A stretch of DNA of 64,000 nt, taken from contig JAANBB010000145.1 in the NCBI GenBank assembly GCA_014621425.1, positions 21,150 through 85,149 of the forward strand, written 5' to 3'. The stretch is from Cylindrodendrum hubeiense (taxonomy: Eukaryota > Ascomycota > Sordariomycetes > Hypocreales > Nectriaceae). The notes beneath the pieces are model-generated. The model worked only from the letters and a program-made list of their open reading frames with translations. It was not told the origin of the DNA and did not search any database. Position numbers and translations under genes: made by a program. Below are positions 22,123 through 34,266 of this stretch, in pieces. How positions within the stretch are numbered: position 1 is the stretch's first letter; each line of letters begins with the position of its first letter.

Positions 22123-24972
22123 ATGTCAGACCCCCAGAGCTACACCGTCGGCTGGATCTGCGCTATCACCATCGAGTCGGTTGCAGCCCGAGCCTTCCTC
22201 GACGAAGAGCACGACGGGCCCAGCCACGTTTCTGAGCACGACAACAATAGCTATGTTCTCGGGAAGATCGGCTATCACAATGTCGTCATCGCTGTTCTGC
22301 CCGATGGAGAGTATGGCACAACATCGGCGGCAGCAGTAGCCCGGGATATGCTTCACAGCTTTCCGAATGTGCGCATTGGGCTGATGGTGGGCATCGGAGG
22401 CGGCGCGCCCAGCTCGAAGCACGATATACGCCTTGGCGATGTGGTGGTCAGTAGCCGTGATGGCGGCAAGGGCGGCGTGTTCCAATACGACTTTGGCAAG
22501 ACCATTCAGAACCAAGCCTTCGAAGAAACGGGGTTCTTGGACCAACCCCCAATGGTGCTGCGAACAGCTGTTAGCGCGCTCAAGGGTACATACGAGCTGA
22601 ATGGCCACCAACTTGTGGACGAGGTGGAAAAGGCCTCGAACCGTATTAAGAAACGGAAGAAGTACAAGCAGCCTCCTCCTACAACGGATAGATTGTACCA
22701 CCCCGACGCTGTTCACCCAATCACACCCGATGGTTGCGATGTTACGTGCGATGCAACGAACCTCATGCCTCGTGACGTAAGGGATGAAGAGGAAGATGAC
22801 CCCGCCATACACTACGGTCTGATCGCCAGCGGAAGCCAACTGATGAAGGATGCCCACATCCGGGACAAGTTGGTCGCCAAGAAAGGCGTCCTCTGCTTCG
22901 AGATGGAGGCGGCTGGGTTGATGAATCACTTCCCGTGTTTGGTGATCCGCGGTATCTGCGACTACTCTGACTCGCACAAGAATAAAGAGTGGCAAGGATT
23001 TGCGGCCATGATGGCAGCAGCGTACGCAAAGGACCTTCTACGGCAGATCCCTCCTAACAAGGTCGAGACAGAGAGGCGAATTACCGAGACTCTCGTTACC
23101 AGTTAGTATATGGCTTTATTATTTTATAGCAATCTCTAATATTTGACAGTTGAACAAAAGATCGGTGCAGTGCATCAGAGCACGGTTGCAGCAAGAGCTG
23201 TAACTGAACTTATTCAATCTGACCTTCGTACCCAGGAGATGAGACGCTGGCTTCACCCCCCCGATCCGTCCACGAACGCCAATCACGCAAGGAAGCTTCG
23301 TCACGAAGGGACAGGCGCATGGCTCCTGGAAACCCCAGTCTTCCAATCGTGGCAAGCAGGATCGCGCCAGCACCTATGGTTGCATGGGCTTGCTGGGTGT
23401 GGCAAGACGGTTCTTACCGCGACAGTTCTGGATCATCTCAAGGCGGGAAACAGCGGCCTTATTCTCAGCTTCTTCTTTGACTTTAGTGACACAACAAAGC
23501 AGACCGTGGATTACATGTTGCGGTCTCTTGCTTCCCAACTGTACCAAGGCTGGGCTGGTTCTGCAAGCCCTCTTGACGCTTCCTTTCAAGCACATCAAAA
23601 TGGCCATGATCAACCTGCCACGGAGGCGCTCGAGGACGTTGTATACAAGATGCTTACAGTTCAGAAAGATGTATACATCGTACTAGATGCCTTGGATGAG
23701 TCGATGACAAGGAGTGAACTCCTCTCCTGGATCAGAGATACAACATCCAGGCCAGAATTGGACCACGTTCACCTGCTCTACACCAGTCGATCTGAATCAG
23801 AGTTTCTGCGCAACATTCTCCCTTTAATAGGGGAGGAAAGCTGCTTATTACTTTATAAGGAGGCTGTCAACGCCGACATCCGATTGTATGTCACAGCACA
23901 ACTTTTGCAACGACGTGATTTCCAGGAGAAACACTTGCCGTCGTATCTTCTCGAGCAGATTATAACGAGGGTTGGGAACGGAGCCGACGGGATGTAAGCC
24001 GCGTTTCCTTCCATCGATATACTGAAGGTTACTGACACTATGGGCAGGTTCAGATGGGCATTCTGTCAGTTAGACAGCCTCGCTCGATGTCGTCACCAGG
24101 CAGCTATTAAAAAGACTTTAGATTCCTTGCCACGAAATCTGGACGAGACATACCGGCGCATGATCGAAAGCATACCTACAGAGTTGAAGAGTGATGCGAT
24201 TCGCCTCCTACAGTTTCTACTGCACTCCGAGCGACCTCTTACACTAGTCGAGGCTAAAGAGGTAATAGCCACGCAGATAGAAGACGAGTCGCAAGGATTT
24301 GATATCAATCGTCGTCTGTACTCCGATATAGACGTTCTGGATTACTGTCCCGGCTTGTTGACAGTCGTCCACACTGAATATTATAAGGAGCTACATCTTG
24401 CTCATTTTTCGGTCAAAGAGTACCTTATCAGAAATGATCAGTTAAGGATTTCTAGTGCTAGTATTTCTATTACAAAGACATGCTTAACGTATCTAACGGA
24501 TATCGAGGGCATCCACCAACAAATTACACGAGACTTCCCAATGGCACGATTTGCCGCGCAATTCTGGCCAAAGTTTGCGGCTGTAGCTGAGACTTCAGAC
24601 GACATTCGCCGACAAATATTAGGGTTTGTACGAGAGGATACAACTTTTGAGCGGTGGTATGGATTATATCAAGCTCATGGAGAATGGACATACGGCTCTG
24701 GCAGACCCCAAGGATCACGGCTTTATTATGCATGTCTGAGCGGACTCTTTCGGACAGTAGGGCATCTATTGGACGGAGCCGACGTCAATGAACAGGGCGG
24801 TGCGTACGGCAACGCTCTCCAGGCTGCTTCGGCAACCGGCTGTATAGAGATTGTGCGACTGCTTCTAGCTGAGGGAGCCATTATCAATACACAGGGCGGC
24901 CAGTATGGCAACGCCCTCCAGGCTGCTTCGGCAACTGACCATATAGAGATTTGTGCGACTGCTTCTAGCTGA
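22123..24972 (+). CDS. PNP-NACHT-ankyrin NLR-type receptor, reading frame ending early in the ankyrin repeats
   Basis: Exons 22123-23101, 23150-23993 and 24048-24972 (introns of 48 and 54 nt) give 915 aa. Residues 1-330 form a purine-nucleoside-phosphorylase-like effector domain (starts [15 protein letters not shown]; contains [12 protein letters not shown] and [20 protein letters not shown]). A NACHT domain follows, with a Walker A motif ([11 protein letters not shown]) and Walker B (YIVLDALDE). A winged-helix-like region and then ankyrin repeats complete it. Such fungal NLRs are thought to act in non-self recognition and programmed cell death. In the third ankyrin unit the codons for EI are followed by an extra T (run at 24950-24952) compared with its sister repeats, and the frame closes at 24972 with CATASS. 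The product would keep effector and NACHT domains but few repeats. Confidence 0.85.
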
Positions 24973-25280
24973 GGGAGCCAATTTCAGTATACAGGGTGGC
25001 CAGTATAGTAATGCCCTCCAGATTGCTATAAGAAAAGGCAATATAGAAATTGTGCGATTACTTCTAGCTGAGAGAGCCAATTTCAGTATACAGGGCGGCC
25101 AGTATAATAATGCCCTCCAGGTTGCCACAAGAAAAGGCAATATAGAAATTGTGCGATTACTTCTAGCTGAGGGAGCTGATATTAATGCACAGGGTGGCAG
25201 GCATGGCAGCGCTCTTCGGGCTGCCTCGGCACTCGGCCACATAGAGATTGTGCAACTGCTTCTAGCTGAGGGAGCCAATG
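24774..25280 (+). repeat. Near-identical 99-nt ankyrin-coding tandem repeats (about 5 units)
   Basis: Five units of about 99 nt share long identical blocks such as GAGATTGTGCGACTGCTTCT and CAGGGCGGCCAGTATGGCAA. Such high internal identity points to recent amplification or concerted evolution, a known trait of repeat-bearing fungal NLRs. Confidence 0.8.
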
Positions 25281-25520
25281 CCGGCTCAAAGGACTCTAGT
25301 GGCAGTACTTCTCCATCAAGTGGGTACGCCTCCACCTTAAGCTACTAAGAACGGGCACGACAAAGCAGTGGAATTTCTCCTCGATATGGGCATAGTCAAT
25401 GTTGACCAAGAGACTCCCAGTACGAACGAGCCCCTCTATTTTGGGCTGCTGAGAACGGAAACGGGACAATAGTCAAGATGCTTGCCAACACGGGTAACGT
25501 TGATGTCGCTGCAGAAGATA
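24953..25520 (+). pseudogene. Out-of-frame remainder of the ankyrin array
   Basis: After the frameshift the repeats continue in another frame to a stop at 25348, with units such as [20 protein letters not shown] and [20 protein letters not shown]. Further ankyrin-like sequence (NGHDKAVEFLLDMG) is visible at 25345-25420 in a shifted frame, and a last piece (GTIVKMLANTGNVDV) lies around 25465-25510. The array has therefore taken at least two frame changes. Confidence 0.75.
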
Positions 25521-25919
25521 TATATAGGGTGACTTTCCTACACTTGGCACATTTTCGCCATCATACAACTATCGAAAATCTTCTATCATTGAAGAGTACA
25601 GTCGCCACCCCCCCCCAGAGTTATACGGCCTAAAGACACTATTAGTTTCTGTCTGCATAACAGTTCTATAGAGAAATACTATTAAGTTCCTGACACACAA
25701 ATTCACAAATCGGCTTAAAGATATCCCCATTCTAATGAGCACGTAGGCAAAGCCAACATGACGGAGGTGGAGGTGGTGGAGAGTCTTGTAACGTGTCTCA
25801 AGTATCCTATTTAAATCAACCTTCCGGCCTGTGCAGTCCACTCGTATGCCCAGCTCTATCCAGTGGTTGTGAGTGTCGCAATTATCCTAAATAAATCGAT
25901 AAAATGAGTGTATTCAGTG
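25521..25919. other. Decayed intergenic sequence
   Basis: No gene. It contains a C homopolymer (around 25609-25616) and AT-leaning sequence. The left end may hold further unrecognisable remnants of the ankyrin gene. Confidence 0.4.
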
Positions 25920-26040
25920 TGGAAATGTGATTTAGAGAAGTATATTCTTTCTCTAGCTGTGATATCATGACGTACAATCCGTCATCATCGTGTGACCTAG
26001 ACATTCTCCCAGCTCCTCTCCAGATCATCTTGTTATTATG
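25920..26040 (-). pseudogene. Fragment homologous to the 3' end of the gene at 39506-40852
   Basis: About 115 bp align with 39426-39540, including the shared words GATATCATGAC, TACAATCCGT and ATCATCTT, with scattered substitutions that are largely transitions. In the other copy this covers the last roughly 15 codons and 3' flank of a 448-aa gene. No further homology is seen after 26040. Confidence 0.65.
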
Positions 26041-26864
26041 TATTATCAGTACTATCAAAATTCTTATTAATATTCACTATTAATTTCTGGTATCGGATAG
26101 TACTAGAATAGGTGCTTATCATCTCAAGTAAATTTATAAAGGTTAAAACTTTGTGCCAATTATGATCTTAGCTACAACGGGCAATACTATCTAGAGTTAT
26201 TCAGCTTCATCCAACGTCCGGGCCCATTCTAAATTAGGAGAACACCAGTCTAGCACTCTGTAATTCCTCCAAGTGGAGCGACAGATTACATCTTTGCATA
26301 GCGTAGCTCTCTGTAGCAAACTGGATGGATTGAACGGGACAGCTTGATGATGATGGAATCTCTTGTCTTTTCATTTCTATCCAACAAGGAGGAAGGCCAG
26401 CTATTTATTACTAGGGATCTGGCTATTCCGAATACCCTTAGATTAATGATGCCGTCGAATGCCGACGATCTCGGTCATTGTAGTTGACCTAGATTGAAAT
26501 CTAACGCTAGGACTGACCGTCACAGGATCTAGATTCTATTGACAGTGCAGACGCCATTGACGATCCGGGCCCTTTGTAAAGCCGGCTTTCTGATTGTCTG
26601 ACACTCTAAATAAAGGGTGCCACCACTTGTTTTGCCTCTAGAATTCCGGTTTCTAAACGCTTCGCCCTTCAACACCAGACATGCCTAGCAGGTCTGTAAC
26701 CATATGTATGTCCATGGCGTAATTGCGCTCTATTTTGTTTAAAATTTCAAAGCGGGCCCGAAGTGAAGGCCACCACACAGCGAATGTGGCATCATAAATC
26801 TTCAGGAACTCCGACTGGAAGAAAGAAAGAAACTTTTGTCAAAGGATGAATCGCTACGACATAT
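26041..26864. other. AT-rich non-coding stretch
   Basis: No gene recognised. The composition suggests decayed repetitive DNA. Confidence 0.4.
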
Positions 26865-27070
26865 GTTAATACCGCCAGATCGTGTGATACTTTGAGCGAG
26901 CACCATAACAAGAGGACACTGGCATCTATAACTCCTCCTCTTCCTCATTGTATTTGGGATGTTTGTGTTCTGCTGGCAAACGGCTGCAGGTGACACCGAA
27001 ACTAGCTGCAAAAGGAACCAGAGTCACCCAAGCTGGGTGGCCCTTGAAGATCTCGCCGCGCACGCCCACG
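26865..27070 (-). pseudogene. C-terminal fragment of a second copy of the 37102-38640 MFS transporter
   Basis: About 205 bp match 37040-37250, in the same orientation. The part from 27070 to the stop at 26926 still encodes about 47 residues ending in SRLPAEHKHPKYNEEEEEL, nearly the same as the intact transporter's end. Homology stops abruptly at 27070, where AT-rich sequence begins, so this is a truncated paralogous copy. Confidence 0.82.
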
Positions 27071-27823
27071 TTATATTGTTAATAATAGCATTAGCTATCA
27101 GTTAATAAGGAATACCAGTATAGATAGTAGTGGAATGGAAGTAGTCTGTCATACTATTGTGGTATTGCTTACCATAGCAGATAGCGTACTGAGGAACCCA
27201 GTCATCAAGGAAGAGATAGGGAAAAAGTAGTGGGATGGGAAATGTGGTCATTTATCACGGCAGTGGTTGGAAAACTAGGTTCGGATTGGAAACTCCACTG
27301 TCCCGCGGATCATCAGGGTCTTCCAACGGCTCCTCGATGGCTTTCAGAGTTTAAAATATATTGGATGGGAGAAGGAGGAGTGAGTGATGGGATTTACTTT
27401 GGGCATATGATAGTAATGATAGTCTTCTACTCTAGCTACCGGCCAACTCTGGGGTTGGCTATTTACTCTCCTGCTGTTATCGGTGCTATCCCCATCCACC
27501 CACCTACTTATCCACCTACCTATCACCCTCAGCCAGCCTAAGTGTAACCCGACTGCTAAAGACCTGATCTACCCTTACAATATAACTATTAATGTCTAAA
27601 TTATAGTAAAATTAATTTTAAACTATAGTTAATAAATATACATATTTAGTATAATAGAATTAATAATAAAAACTCAGGCCACTTAAATTCTATTTACACT
27701 CAACTTTTATATTTAATATTCTTTTAATGAAACTTAAGAGAAATTACTTACAATACTTAATTAGAGACATTATACAATAATATCTACTTAAGAATCAAGT
27801 TACAATCCTGTCCTATTGTATTA
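27071..27823. other. AT-rich non-coding stretch before the PrpF-like gene
   Basis: Very AT-rich (especially 27590-27820), with no gene. A 103-codon plus-strand frame at 27230-27541 has no protein character. Confidence 0.45.
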
Positions 27824-29127
27824 TTATACTCTATTCTCCTCTATATAATATCTTACTCTTCCCTCAAATAACCGTCTAGCAGTTCTAGAAACAGCACAGC
27901 TCTTTATTTCTCGATCTCCGTTTATTATAACTTTAACTTGAACCGTTCCCTTGCTGTGTGCAATCACAACCTCCTTCTCCTTAAGATTATTCAACTCATT
28001 TGGAGGTGAAGGAGTCCGTTCTGGTGTTGGCAATGCCCAGTTGTTAATGGACGATTTAGCAGAGAGCTCTGCAGCGACTGTTCCCGGACAGTTTAATGCT
28101 GCTGCTAGACACACAGCGCCTGTGAGCTGGAGACTAGGGTGAGGTAGACCCATGGAGTAAGCTTGGACCCGGATGTCCGGCTTCTCACCGCTCGATTGGG
28201 GGAAGGTCGGCGGGTAGACAAGTGCGATCTTCGGCGTACCCCTAGTTTGTGCTGCAACTTCAACAGTGGGAGCGAGGCCCATGGCCACGGCTCCTTCACA
28301 ACGGATAGACTCTATCAGTGCGTGTTGGATGTCTTCCGAGGGTAGGGTGTTTAGGAGCGTTGAGATAGAGGTGGAGTCGATGAAAACAAACGGGTTCGCT
28401 GCGTCGATGAGTGTAACACGAAGATCAAACGGCTTCAGATTTGGCAGTGCCGCCGGCGGTTGGACATGAAGCGTCTGCTGCTGCCTTCCAGAAGGGAAAA
28501 GCTTGCCTGTCATGCTGCCCGCCGGATCAACGAATGCGCACTTAACTTCGCTGCCCGTGGTGCTGACACCAGGAATATTGTAGGTGCCATCTTCTTCGAA
28601 TTCTCCGGCTCCGTCAATTGCGACTGTCTCAACGATGATGCGCTTGGTGTTTGTGTTGTAAATCCGAACATCCATCTACCTGTGATTAGCAATTGACACC
28701 TGGCGAGTCTCATTTGTCGCCGTACCTCGGTTTGTCCTAGATCAGGTTTTACTAATCCTTCCTGCACAGCGAAAGGACCAACCCCTGAGCTAATATTACC
28801 GCATGTGCCTGTAAAGTCCACAGACTCCTTGCCCACTGCAACTTGGACAAAGGTGAAGTCGACATCTGCATCTGGTCGCTGTGAGGGTGACACGACGGCC
28901 ACTTTCGATGTGGTCGATGTGCCTCCACCGACGCCGTCAATCTGGCGAGGATCATTTCCCCGAGATCCAAGAGCTGAAATCAAATGAGGTGCCCAGTTGA
29001 TTTGGCTCTTAGGTAAGTCTCTTCGATGAAGGAATATACCCTTTGAAGTCCCAGCGCGCATGAGTACGCACGGTAGGACGTGGCGTGTAAGGTGCTTTGT
29101 CTCAGGTATCTGCTGTTGGATAGCCAT
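27824..29127 (-). CDS. PrpF-family isomerase (2-methylaconitate / aconitate isomerase type)
   Basis: Exons 29127-28726 and 28675-27824 (intron 28725-28676, GTACGG...GGTAG) give 417 aa. The start MAIQQQIPETKHLTRH is preferred; an in-frame ATG at 29247 would add 40 residues of unclear value. Family marks are the N-terminal RAGTSKGIFLHRRDLP, the block with Lys75 in TSKVAVVSPS and Cys109 in GTCGNISSG, which match the active-site Lys and Cys of bacterial PrpF, and the late TARRLFEGRV. PrpF proteins isomerise 2-methylaconitate; the Ustilago relative Adi1 converts cis- to trans-aconitate in itaconate synthesis. The neighbouring regulator, tricarboxylate-type carrier and permease suggest a specialised aconitate-type pathway rather than housekeeping propionate use. 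The gene sits at the edge of an AT-rich block. Confidence 0.85.
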
Positions 29128-29557
29128 GTTGGCAATAGAATGCCACAAAATGTTGCCGTTATCTATACTTTGCTGAACAGAAGAAACGGGAGTTTCTTTT
29201 TTTAGAAACTTCACAAGAATCTGAATTTGACTTGCAAGATGATGCATGGAGTACGGTTGCCACTGATACCACCATGGCCATGCTCCTCGCTATATATAAA
29301 GGACCATGCCATGAGTCCCGGAATTAATATGGAGCCATGGTATACTGATCATATTAGCCGCATCGTCTTCAGCTATCAACTTGCCGTCTGTTTCGAGCAG
29401 AAACGGTTGTATTTTGGCCGCGGGAGTTTACTCCACTCCAATCTACCCTAGTCCCATGACCCCACTAGACGGGAAGAGCGGGAACGGACGCGGGAACGGA
29501 CGCGGGAACGGCGACGGGAAGGGAACAGCAGTGAAAGCGGGATGAGCGGGAACGCAA
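29128..29557. other. Intergenic region between PrpF-like gene and regulator 3' end
   Basis: Holds the promoter of the PrpF-like gene. A GC-rich direct repeat occurs around 29470-29520 (tandem variants of ACGGGAACGG). Confidence 0.5.
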
Positions 29558-32188
29558 TCAACCCCCCAGGAACGAAAAACTGTCCAAAGATGAGCCATTG
29601 AAGCCAAAAAGCGGATCCTCAAGTGACGTAGATTCGTTATTAGGAGGCCACCATCCTTGTTGCCACTCGTACCCGCTGTTGTATGCGGCTTCTGCTGGAG
29701 GCACGCCGCCTGAGATCAAGCCGTAGTCTGTGCCGGATTGGTTCGCTCCAGGGAAGCCCTGCCCTCTCATAATGGGCTGTGAGCTTCCCTGCTGAGGCAT
29801 ATCTTGTGTCTGAATTTGGCTCGGAGCGTGCTCGGTATCTTCAGCCACGACACTTGTCCCACCAAGATCGCCCTGCTGCAAGAAACTCCGAATAATCCCG
29901 TCAATGTCCATCGAGTCTGAGTTGGGAGAGAATCCAGTACCGCTAACGGTTACAGGTTCTGCCGCATTTTGGGTGCGTGGAATCATACCAACGCGCCTCT
30001 CCTGCACTTTGGGTGTTGCCTGGGGATGTATGATCCTCTCTGCCACGCCACTGGACTCATGGCCTTGGTCTCGCGACATGTTTGGATGGGTCATCTCCAG
30101 TGCATCACTGGAAATTTCGTCAACCGTAACTTCGTGCTTCTTCATCAAACTCTGGATAATCATTGCTGCCTTCTTCACAGCGGAGTTGGTTTCTTTGTTC
30201 TCCTGAAAAACCGCGAGACAGGTAATGAGGTTAGCATGGGCGATGGAACGCGGACCGCGTTTGCCTGCAATTCTGGAGTGAATTGTCGCCGCTACGTATG
30301 TCGCGTACGAAATGAGGTACGGCGCACGACGTGTAGAAAAAGCTCTGTGATATGCGCGAAGGAGGCTACTGATGCTCGACGCGGCCGATGCACACTTCAT
30401 AAGAGAGTCGACTGAAATGGAGCGGGATGTATTATACAGATGGCCATCCGCAACGAAAGGGCGATGCAGTAATATAACAAGGACATAATGCATAGCACTG
30501 ACGAGTTAGCATCGCATAATTCGCGGGGAAGGATGGCTTACTGTAAACTGAATACATGAGGCGGCGGGAAAGTTGCGGTGTGCGACTTGGCTGGGTCAAA
30601 CTGTAGATGAGATGGCAGAGAACCATGCCATTTGTCCAGTTTCAATTGCAACTTGTCCAGCATGCTAGCCAGCTCAGCTGGACTCTGATCGAAACTGCGC
30701 TCCGTGTATATGCAGCTGAGAATGTCGCTCATGGTGATAGAGAGTTTGCACAGAAAGGTGAAGGTCGACGTGCTGTATGCCGGTGAGCCAGGATAGTCGG
30801 GGGCCGAGGTTGAGTATGCGAAAGGCCGCCAGTGCTCAAGCTCTTCGTAGGTGTCGAGAAACCTGATCGGCACAAGCGCGTCGGTATCTTTCAAGCTTAC
30901 TGGGCGGCCTTGATAGAGGCTCTGGATCTTATCTACAACTGGCTGGTTGTTAGATATGGCACAAGAGTAGGAGCTTGCAACCTACCAAATGCGCCCCAAA
31001 AGACTCTCCTCCGGATCTCGAGGTCTTCGTCGGAGAACTGATGTTTGTTTGTCACATCAACATGCATTCCCAAGTCAATTAGCATGCGAAAGGCTAGCCC
31101 AGAGTAGAGCCAAGCTGCACTTCTCTCATCTCCGAGCGCGAACAGTGAGTTTGTCATTTGCAGCAAAGCTTGTATCGTCGTCACGTCGCTGCGATCGAGC
31201 GACCCGCCCAACAATTCACGAACCCGTTCCCGGTACTTCCACCCCGCCGTACGGACATCATCGGGATCCTTGCGGACCTCGAGTCTAGGACTGAACTTGG
31301 AAGACCCAAAGTAAATGGCATTGAGCAGCAGTTTGGAGAAATACGGGCCGTTGCAAGCCATGTCTCGCATGAAGGCGGGTCGGTAGGTGATGAGGAACGA
31401 ATGATGCTGGCGATTCCAATGCAGTGAAAGTAAGTGCATACCTAGATCGGGATCGACACCGTCAAAGTCAAGCTTTCCTTGACGGAAGTTGAGCTCTTCC
31501 ATTTGACCTACATCGGATGAGTCTGATTACTTTTCAAGGAGCAAATCGTACGTACGCTGCCTCGCGGCTTCTGCAACTAAACCTCTTTCTACCCATTCTT
31601 CCGACATTCGAGGGCGGTGGTCTGTCCCTCGGTCTGGGCCGTTGTCTTCAAACAATGCACTCGTACGACCATGGTAGCTTGAAACACCGTTGGCTGATAC
31701 GAGGATACGAGCAACACTTGCGTCGGATATTCGATTGGGCGCAGCAGATTCCCACGACTGGCCTCTGTCTACATCATCACCATTGCTGCTATTTGGCATA
31801 CAGTCGCCTGCTTCAGACGGACTGGGAGAATTGCCTTGCTGGGACAGAAGTGGGCTAGTGTGGCTGCGACTGTCGCCCCTCACATCGTTCCGTGGGTTCT
31901 CGCGATGCTTGAAGCGATGGTGTCGCTCACGCCCTGCCTCCTTGGCAACTTCGCCAACAGGCTCGTAGAAACAATCCCGGCCATACGTTTTGCAATTGAC
32001 GCATACTGGCCGTTCGCTGTTGCACTTGATCTGGCAATCCACGTCCGTTAGTGTTGGAGCCTTACCGCGGGAATGGGCCATGTCACCTTTCTCCTGCGGC
32101 AAAACGTGCAGGCCTCTGCCGCACGTCGACGGGAACGTGCTGGGTTCCGTGAACGGGAACTGCTCGACCCACTCGGTTCGGTATCCAT
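29558..32188 (-). CDS. Zn2Cys6 transcription factor with fungal-specific regulatory domain
   Basis: Five exons, 32188-32087, 32030-31556, 31507-30986, 30938-30542 and 30497-29558, give 811 aa; all introns are 44-56 nt with GT-AG ends. The start at 32188 (MDTEPSGSSSSRSRNP) precedes a basic stretch and the binuclear zinc cluster CTFCRRRK / CNSERPVCVNCKTYGRDC, which is split by intron 1. The middle (about 200-500) has the fungal_trans-type helical domain (ALGDERSAAWLYSGLAFRML, then RRRVFWGAF). The C-terminal third is Gln/Pro/Ser-rich and probably activating. It faces the mitochondrial-carrier gene across 334 bp and is most likely the pathway regulator of the cluster. Confidence 0.87.
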
Positions 32189-32522
32189 CGTTTGTGACCG
32201 TTGAGATCTGTGTTGCCGTGCAAATATGTGAATGACGGGAAGAGGAGTGGCGAGGAAAGATGCCGCGGGAGCAGAACAGGCGATCGATCCCACAGTTCGC
32301 ACTAAGACGGCCCCGCCTCCGTATTTGGTTACGACCATCTTGGGACACCCATTCTCTTCCCGTCTTCTTCCCGTTCTCCAATTCTGGGATCCCGTCTCCA
32401 ACCCAAACCCCACATTTAATCCCTCGGCTCTTGGTCCGCTCAGGGGTTCGTATGAACAGAACGATGCAACTTGTCCCAACATTGCTCCAACAACCCTTTC
32501 GTTCGACTTCAAGCATCTCAAT
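32189..32522. promoter_or_regulatory. Shared divergent promoter of regulator and mitochondrial carrier
   Basis: The 334 bp between the two ATGs presumably hold both promoters. I looked for paired CGG/CCG triplets expected of a Zn2Cys6 site and saw CGG and CCG words but no symmetrical pair I would defend. Confidence 0.55.
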
Positions 32523-33633
32523 ATGACGACCATTGTTGAGGCTCAAGTGCCTGCAACAGCATTGGTGCTGAAGCATCAGATCCGGCCGGTGGAAAAGTCC
32601 AAGAAGCAGGTCATCACCCCTGCCATTTCGCTGGCAGCTGGCGCCGTTGCTGGTGCTGTTGAAGCCACTATTACAGTAAATTCCCAGCGCATCTTGCTCT
32701 TCGATATCCCTAACTGGAGTTTAGTATCCATTCGAATTTGCAAAAACACGCACCCAATTGAACCGCAACCTCGGCCCTGGCACAGTCGTCTCGAAGAATC
32801 CCTTCGCAGTCATATCACAGACTGCCCGGCAGGATGGCTTCCGCGCAATCTACACTGGTTGTTCCACCCTGATTTTAGTGAGTTGAACCAGGTACCCCTC
32901 AAATCCCCCACGTTCACTAATTCTCGATTAGGGCACCGCATGCAAGGCCGGCGTACGCTTCTTGTCATTTGACGCCATCAAAAATCAGCTTGTCGACTCA
33001 AATGGCAAGCTGTCGCCAGGACGCGGGATTCTCGCAGGAATGATGGCGGGAGCCATTGAGAGTGTCGCGGTTGTAACACCAACAGAGCGCATTAAGACAG
33101 CCCTGTGAGTAGTCAATGTCGATTCCCCGAGCGATTCCCAAGCTCATCCGATTTAAAGCATCGACGATGCAAGATCACCCAACAGACGTTTTAATGGTGG
33201 CTTGCATGCTCTCCGTACCATCCTTACTGAACGTGGAATCCGCGGAATCTATCGTGGCCTGCTATCAACGACGCTCAAACAATCAGCCACGTCTGCCGTG
33301 CGCATGGGCTCGTACAACATCCTAAAGGAGGCCGTTTCCTCGCGCACCAGTGCGAAAAACGCGAAGAACCCACTCGTCACGTTTGGAATGGGCGCAGCCG
33401 CTGGTATCATCACCGTGTACGCTACGCAGCCCTTTGACACAATTAAGACTCGTGCTCAGGGAGCTCAAGGTGCTACGACAGTACAGGCATTCAAAGATAT
33501 CCTTAGAGATGGAGGGATCAAGACGTTCTGGAGTGGAAGCTCAATGAGACTGGGCAGATTGGTTCTGAGTGGTGGCATTGTATTTACGGTGTATGAGAAT
33601 GTTGCATCGGTGTTGATGGGTTTGAAGAAATAG
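32523..33633 (+). CDS. Mitochondrial tricarboxylate carrier (CTP1/MttA-like)
   Basis: Exons 32523-32675, 32725-32877, 32932-33104 and 33159-33633 give 317 aa, the usual SLC25 length. The three carrier signatures are visible: YPFEFAKTRTQL, TPTERIKTALID and QPFDTIKTRAQG, each in the PxD/ExxK/R form. The TERIKTALID variant in the second repeat is characteristic of citrate/tricarboxylate carriers. The protein should exchange tricarboxylates across the inner mitochondrial membrane. Mitochondrial tricarboxylate carriers (MttA, Mtt1) export cis-aconitate in fungal itaconate clusters, which fits the PrpF-like gene nearby. All introns are 49-54 nt. Confidence 0.87.
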
Positions 33634-34266
33634 AATGGTGTCCGGAATCGTAGAAGGTAGATATTCAGTTATAATCGATGTCTAGAATAATGCAGCTTCA
33701 TTTGAATCAATGGTTGTCTCCGTATGTTTCGCTTGCTACTTTTGTACATATTCAGCTGCAGGTTTGCGCTCTGTAAGTTGCACCCAGTGTTAAAGTACAC
33801 GACCAACGATTCTACGACATTTCCATCACCCAATCTGACAATCATTGAGTCGACCTCGGTCCTGATTTCTCCGTCATATCTTCAATCTACGAGCCAAGGA
33901 TCACAAAGTGAGGGGAATGCGGGGGACTTTGGTCGTTCCCGCGGGAGCCAAGACACCCCAGTCTGGGGCCCCGCACGTTAGCATACACGCTCCCACACAA
34001 GCCATGGAAATCAGTTAAGCTAACTCCACAATGCAGAGATGGCGCTCTGTCTCGTGATGCCAAGTCATGTTGCGACTAAGCGTTAGTTCGGTGCCTCCAA
34101 TTTCTCCCAAAGTCAGAACACCGAGTCATCTCTTGTATATAGTCTGTCTCGTCCCTCCTGGATATGGAACCGCAGACTCTCACCCAGTATTCTAATCCTT
34201 CAAGCTCTCAACCACAACAGAACTTAAAGACCAGAGCTACAGACAAAGGCGGCCAAAACTCTCGCC
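33634..34266. other. Intergenic region between carrier and permease
   Basis: No gene. It contains the permease promoter; the 5' UTR is CA/CT-rich just before 34267. Confidence 0.5.

Noticed and set aside
22126..22995. 289-codon minus-strand frame
   Set aside because: Antisense shadow of the PNP domain of the NLR gene.
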